Source: Atherinomorus stipes
Lineage: Eukaryota > Chordata > Actinopteri > Atheriniformes > Atherinidae
NCBI GenBank assembly: GCA_023101725.1
Contig: JALJCO010007810.1
Span: forward strand, 124,001-188,000
DNA length: 64,000 nucleotides
Reading direction: 5' to 3'
Within the stretch, counting starts at the first letter, position 1. Each line of letters opens with the position of its first letter. Positions 60,020 to 64,000 of the stretch are shown piece after piece. A program made the translations under genes and the position numbers. Under the pieces are notes generated by a model, which saw nothing but the letters and a program-made list of their open reading frames with translations, was not told the DNA's origin and ran no database searches.

Positions 60020-63000
60020 CTGGAAACAAGCAGTCAGAGTGGAGATAGGTTGATGGGGTAGCAACACAAATGCAAACATTTGGCAAACTTCACTCAGATT
60101 TTGAACCCCTTCTCTGTGCCACTTGATGAGAGATTAGTTTGCTGACCTGGTTTTAACTGAGCATGATCCAGCAGATTTCAAGCTGTTCAATATCCAGCAG
60201 ACATGTATGGACACATGAATGCAGACTGTGTCAAACATCATTCAGTCTCAAACTGGTTTTATATATGGGAAGAAATTCTGTTTTTAAAAGGCAAACAAAG
60301 CAATTATTAAAATGACAAATTATCAGATTATTTAGTAGGCTAAGTTTGGCTGACAAGATCGGCTTAGTTCAGGATATAAAGGTGAATTTAAAGTAGGCTA
60401 AGTGTTTTTAAAGTACCTAAAACAGGAATTATGAAGATGTTTTAAAATGTTAGAAATATGAAGCAACTTAAATGTGGAACTTATAAGCAAGTTTTACATG
60501 TTGGTTGAGTCAGCTGTGCCAACAGTCAGTGCAGCGCTAACATGTAATTTCCCCATCAGCATGCTAACATGCTCTCAACAACAAAGCTAACATGTGACTC
60601 TTCAGCAAGTTAGCTTAGTCATAGAGCATCGAGCATGCATCGAGTTAGATTATACATTGTAAAGTATGTTTTACTTTACAATCTTTGATTAAGTTATCGT
60701 GTTGGCTTTCGTTAACAGGAAAGAACATCAAGATGAGACAGAGATGATGGTCATTACTCTGGGTCAAAAACACAACAAATGTAGGGAAATTTAGATGAAC
60801 AAACTTAACCAGATTCACCACCAAGTTCAGCCGGACAATTAAAGAGAAATAAGCCAATTTCTTAAAAATTATTAAGGCCATGGGATGCCTCAAACACTAA
60901 CAAGTATTTTTACACAAGGCAGAGTCTTCTTTGAGTCAAACCAAGTAGCAACCTCCAGCGAGGAAAAGCCACTTCCAGGTGGCCTAAAATTGTAGTTCAC
61001 TACTGATCCGCTGGGAGCTGGCTCCGAAACATAAACAGAATTAGGGGCGTGCCATTTTCTTTCCAGGCAGCAGCTCAGCTGCTAGAATTAGCACTAGTGG
61101 CTAGTAGTTAGCTCCCTGCTTGCTCCCAGAAAGACCTTAACCAGTAGCAGAGTTTAGCACAACAGCTGTTTTAGCCTGCTACCAGCAAGTCTGAGCATGC
61201 CTTACCTTTGTGTTCACACCAGATGTGTCAAGTTGCATACAAGCCTAGATTTCAATGTGCAAATATTGGATGTTTTTGCTTGATCTGTCTGTTTTTTCGC
61301 AAGAATGTAGTTTAATATACGCGCGGATAAAATGTCCACAGCTTTTTGGTTGCTGCGTGAAGGTGGTCCTCAGGGGAAAGTAGGTTGGTGACTTCTGCTT
61401 TACTCCTCCTAAAATCATCAAAAGACACCTGCAGGTGACATGGAGGAAACTAGATAGGCTCCTGGATGCATGTTATCTTCAGTCCCAGGGAGCAGCACAC
61501 CACTACAAACAGCACTTTAATTGCCACCTTACTGATATACTGATATTTCAACCTGTACCTCATTTCTAGGAGTTTACTTGCATTTACTTACCGGGAAAAT
61601 ATCTGTATCACTGACTCCTTTGGAACATATTTCGTTGAGTCGCCTTTTGGGGTACTCGTTCATTCGTTCGTTCTACTTAAAGCATTGGTGAAATGAAGGA
61701 GTATTGCTGCAGATAAGCCTTATAGAGAGGCTGCCCCGTCTCTGCCATTATATGGATGCATGCCGAATTGGGCGACTCAACGTAATTTCTTCCAAAGGAG
61801 TCAAGGTGAAACAGAAATTTTGCCAGTGGGTAAATGCACGAATAAACTCCTAGAAATAAGGTCCAGGTTGGAAAAAGAAAGTTATCCTTTAAGACAACTT
61901 TGTTTCTTGACCTTCTAGAAAAATCTTTCAGGATTCTCTGTCATAGACCACAACTAACCATTTACCAATGTGTCTGTAAAAACCTCTGATCTGACAGAAT
62001 GTTAAATCTTTTATGTTTAAATCTTATCCAACTGGGTCCATCTCCAACAGACTGCCTCTAAAAACATGATTCTGGTTCTTTTGAAGTTATCTGAGATCAG
62101 TTTTCATTGATCTCTATAGTGCCTCTGATGAGCTCCTTCAAAGAGACTGTCAGCTTGTTCTCCTATCGGATATCATCCTTCCTTCTTCCAGCAGGAGCCA
62201 CGGGGGAGCTCTCAGCCTGTGAAGAGGTCTTGGTTTTTGTGGACTCTAAATCCAAATCCAGACAAAGAAACTTCATATTGATCCCATCCTATCCAAGAAC
62301 AAACAGACTGTAGATGGGATTGCTGCACAAACGAATATATTCTGACATTCACTTGCTTTTCTCTCAGATTCTTTTCATTTCTTCCCTGTCTTAACTTAAC
62401 CTTTGTTTTATTGTCTTATTATTAATTTCCTTCTCAAATGTTGTTACTTGGAATCCAACAGGACTATATCACACAAACATCTGTCAATCTGTGGATTTTC
62501 TCCATTTCATTTCTGTAAAAGATCTGATCATCAGTCTGGAAATCCAGAAGCCGAAAAAGCATTTCCAGTCTTTCCCACAGATTTATGGATGTTTTCTGCC
62601 ACTAGAGGGCAGTGTTTAGTAAAAGTGGTTATACAGCAACCAGGCAGCAACAACGAGCATCATAAAAGGTCAAAACACACACACTTATTATTCTAAATAA
62701 GTATTTCAAAAAGTGATATTCCAGTAAACAAACAAGTTAGGCTATAAAACATATTGTTGGAAAATGCAGAATGGCTTCTGAAGAAAACATCCAGTAGGTA
62801 GCAAATAACAGCAACTCAGGGGATTACAGTTTTACTCAAGAGAATATCAGCAGAACTCAGCTGAAAATCTGAAACTCGTACATGTTAATTCTCCCTGATC
62901 CTTTTCTAATATCCTCAAAACAAAATGATCTACTCTGCCCTTAAACTCACTTTAATATTATTTTCCATCACTCCATTTGTTTTTCCTTTTTTTTATCCTA

Positions 63001-64000
63001 TAAAGATCACTTTGACTTTAACTCTTAGTTATCATGAACATATAGGAGAGTTCCTGAGATCAAAAATCCCAAGTTTATCATTTGTATGTGACATGGTAAA
63101 CCAAATAAAGCTTTAAACAATGACACAACTACACACACCTATACACAGGACACACAAAAAGAACCTGAAGTTATAAAACGGGAGGCTAAAAATATAAAAA
63201 GGGAAGAAAGAAAATGTCTGTTTTTGTTTTTCTTTGCAGCAGGTATTTTTAGATCATACAAGGACACTTATGTCATCTTTTGCTTGTCTCTGATGTGACG
63301 ACAAAAGACAGGAATGGAGGTTTATAACTGAAGCCAAAACCCTCTGCAGGCTCAGCCTGTGAGTTATAACTGTCTAAATTAGGTTGAATTGTTAATGGAG
63401 GTGCAGCAATTATTTGTTCTCTTTATTTACATCCCATCTTCACTCACTTTTCTAATTATCAAAAGGAGTGTGTGTTTACATTCAACATATCCTGTAACGA
63501 TTCAGCACAAAAGTTCTGCCAACTCAGAAGAGCTGGATGAGTTTTTTAAAGAAGCAAAGACAGACTGACGTCTGGACTGTTCTGGCTTGTCTGTGGGAAG
63601 GAAGGTTACAGGAGAGCAGGTGGTGAATGCTGAAAGATTAGAACTCAATGCTTCTAACCCGTTGGTACCAGACGCTCCAGTGGGGAGAGGGCATGACATA
63701 TAAGTAGGCATTTTACTCAGATTCCCTTCAAACTTCCACCATTGGAAACCTGAAATTCTTGATAGGTGGGTAAGATGTTTATCATCCTGGCTGCAATCAT
63801 ATCTGTAGATTCAGTAACGTTTATTTCTGACCTGATGATGTAACTGTGGGAAGAAGAGGGAAGGAGAGACTGTTTTTTGGAGATAATCAGCAACCAGGGC
63901 TAAAAATCTCATTACACCTTCCCACCATGACGGATCAGCTGATGAGAATTTCTTTATTCTTTATGATAGAGGTATTAAATGGTTCTAACGTGCAGGTGTG
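60020..64000. other. Upstream kcnip intron; no exon recognised
   Basis: No start exon with a KChIP N-terminus was found on the minus strand. Contents: a dispersed repeat at 60935-61200, an inverted-repeat element at 61545-61885 and short open frames without similarity. Confidence 0.5.
61545..61885. mobile_element. Foldback (MITE-like) element
   Basis: Two arms of about 105 bp in inverse order. The left has CTAGGAGTTTACTTGCATTT and TTTCGTTGAGTCGCC; the right has GGCGACTCAACGTAATTTC and GCACGAATAAACTCCTAG. Similarity is about 85% by eye. No target duplication was identified, so the class is open. Confidence 0.7.

Overview
The window is vertebrate genomic DNA, most likely from a ray-finned (teleost) fish. 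Genes are split into many short exons with GT-AG introns. The spaces between exons carry the usual teleost repeat load: Tc1/mariner and hAT-type elements, fragments of a non-LTR retrotransposon, long (TA)n tracts and a minisatellite. I cannot name the species. There are no bacterial operons, CRISPR arrays, rRNAs or tRNAs that I could recognise.

Three genes can be supported. (1) Left end, minus strand: the 5' part of a HAP1/TRAK-family gene, probably hap1. One exon (3196-3384) encodes the conserved HAP1_N start. A likely upstream exon sits at 4141 and above, and the rest of the gene lies left of the window. (2) Centre, plus strand: a complete gene for junction plakoglobin (jup, gamma-catenin). 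It has a CpG-rich promoter and noncoding first exon near 22.5 kb, a 12.7-kb first intron, 14 coding exons from 35354 to 48816 whose splice phases all join into 727 codons plus stop, a probable intron in the 3' UTR, and poly(A) signals near 51165. (3) Right end, minus strand: a KChIP-type neuronal calcium sensor, most like kcnip2. Eight coding exons (60019 down to 53983) are present and in phase; the first exon lies beyond the right edge.

hap1 and jup are neighbours in human 17q21.2, so the hap1 call rests on both protein similarity and linkage. Here hap1 points left and jup points right, with about 5-18 kb between them depending on where hap1 transcription starts. jup and the kcnip gene converge tail to tail, their ends about 2.8 kb apart. 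The products work in different settings: trafficking adaptor (HAP1), desmosome and adherens-junction plaque (plakoglobin), and Kv4 channel subunit (KChIP). No shared pathway is implied.

The rest is repeat structure. The clearest items are an hAT-type MITE (35470-35913) with a perfect 8-bp target duplication; a second MITE (27542-27889) whose empty site is preserved in a sister copy of the host repeat at 41.7 kb; a foldback hAT MITE at 5905-6095; a 61-bp-stem hairpin in jup intron 12; an 18-bp minisatellite in jup intron 1; and a broken Tc1 element in a kcnip intron. I did not find evidence for a wholly new biological system. The most useful leads are the gene models, the dated insertions, the hairpin and two candidate promoters left of jup.
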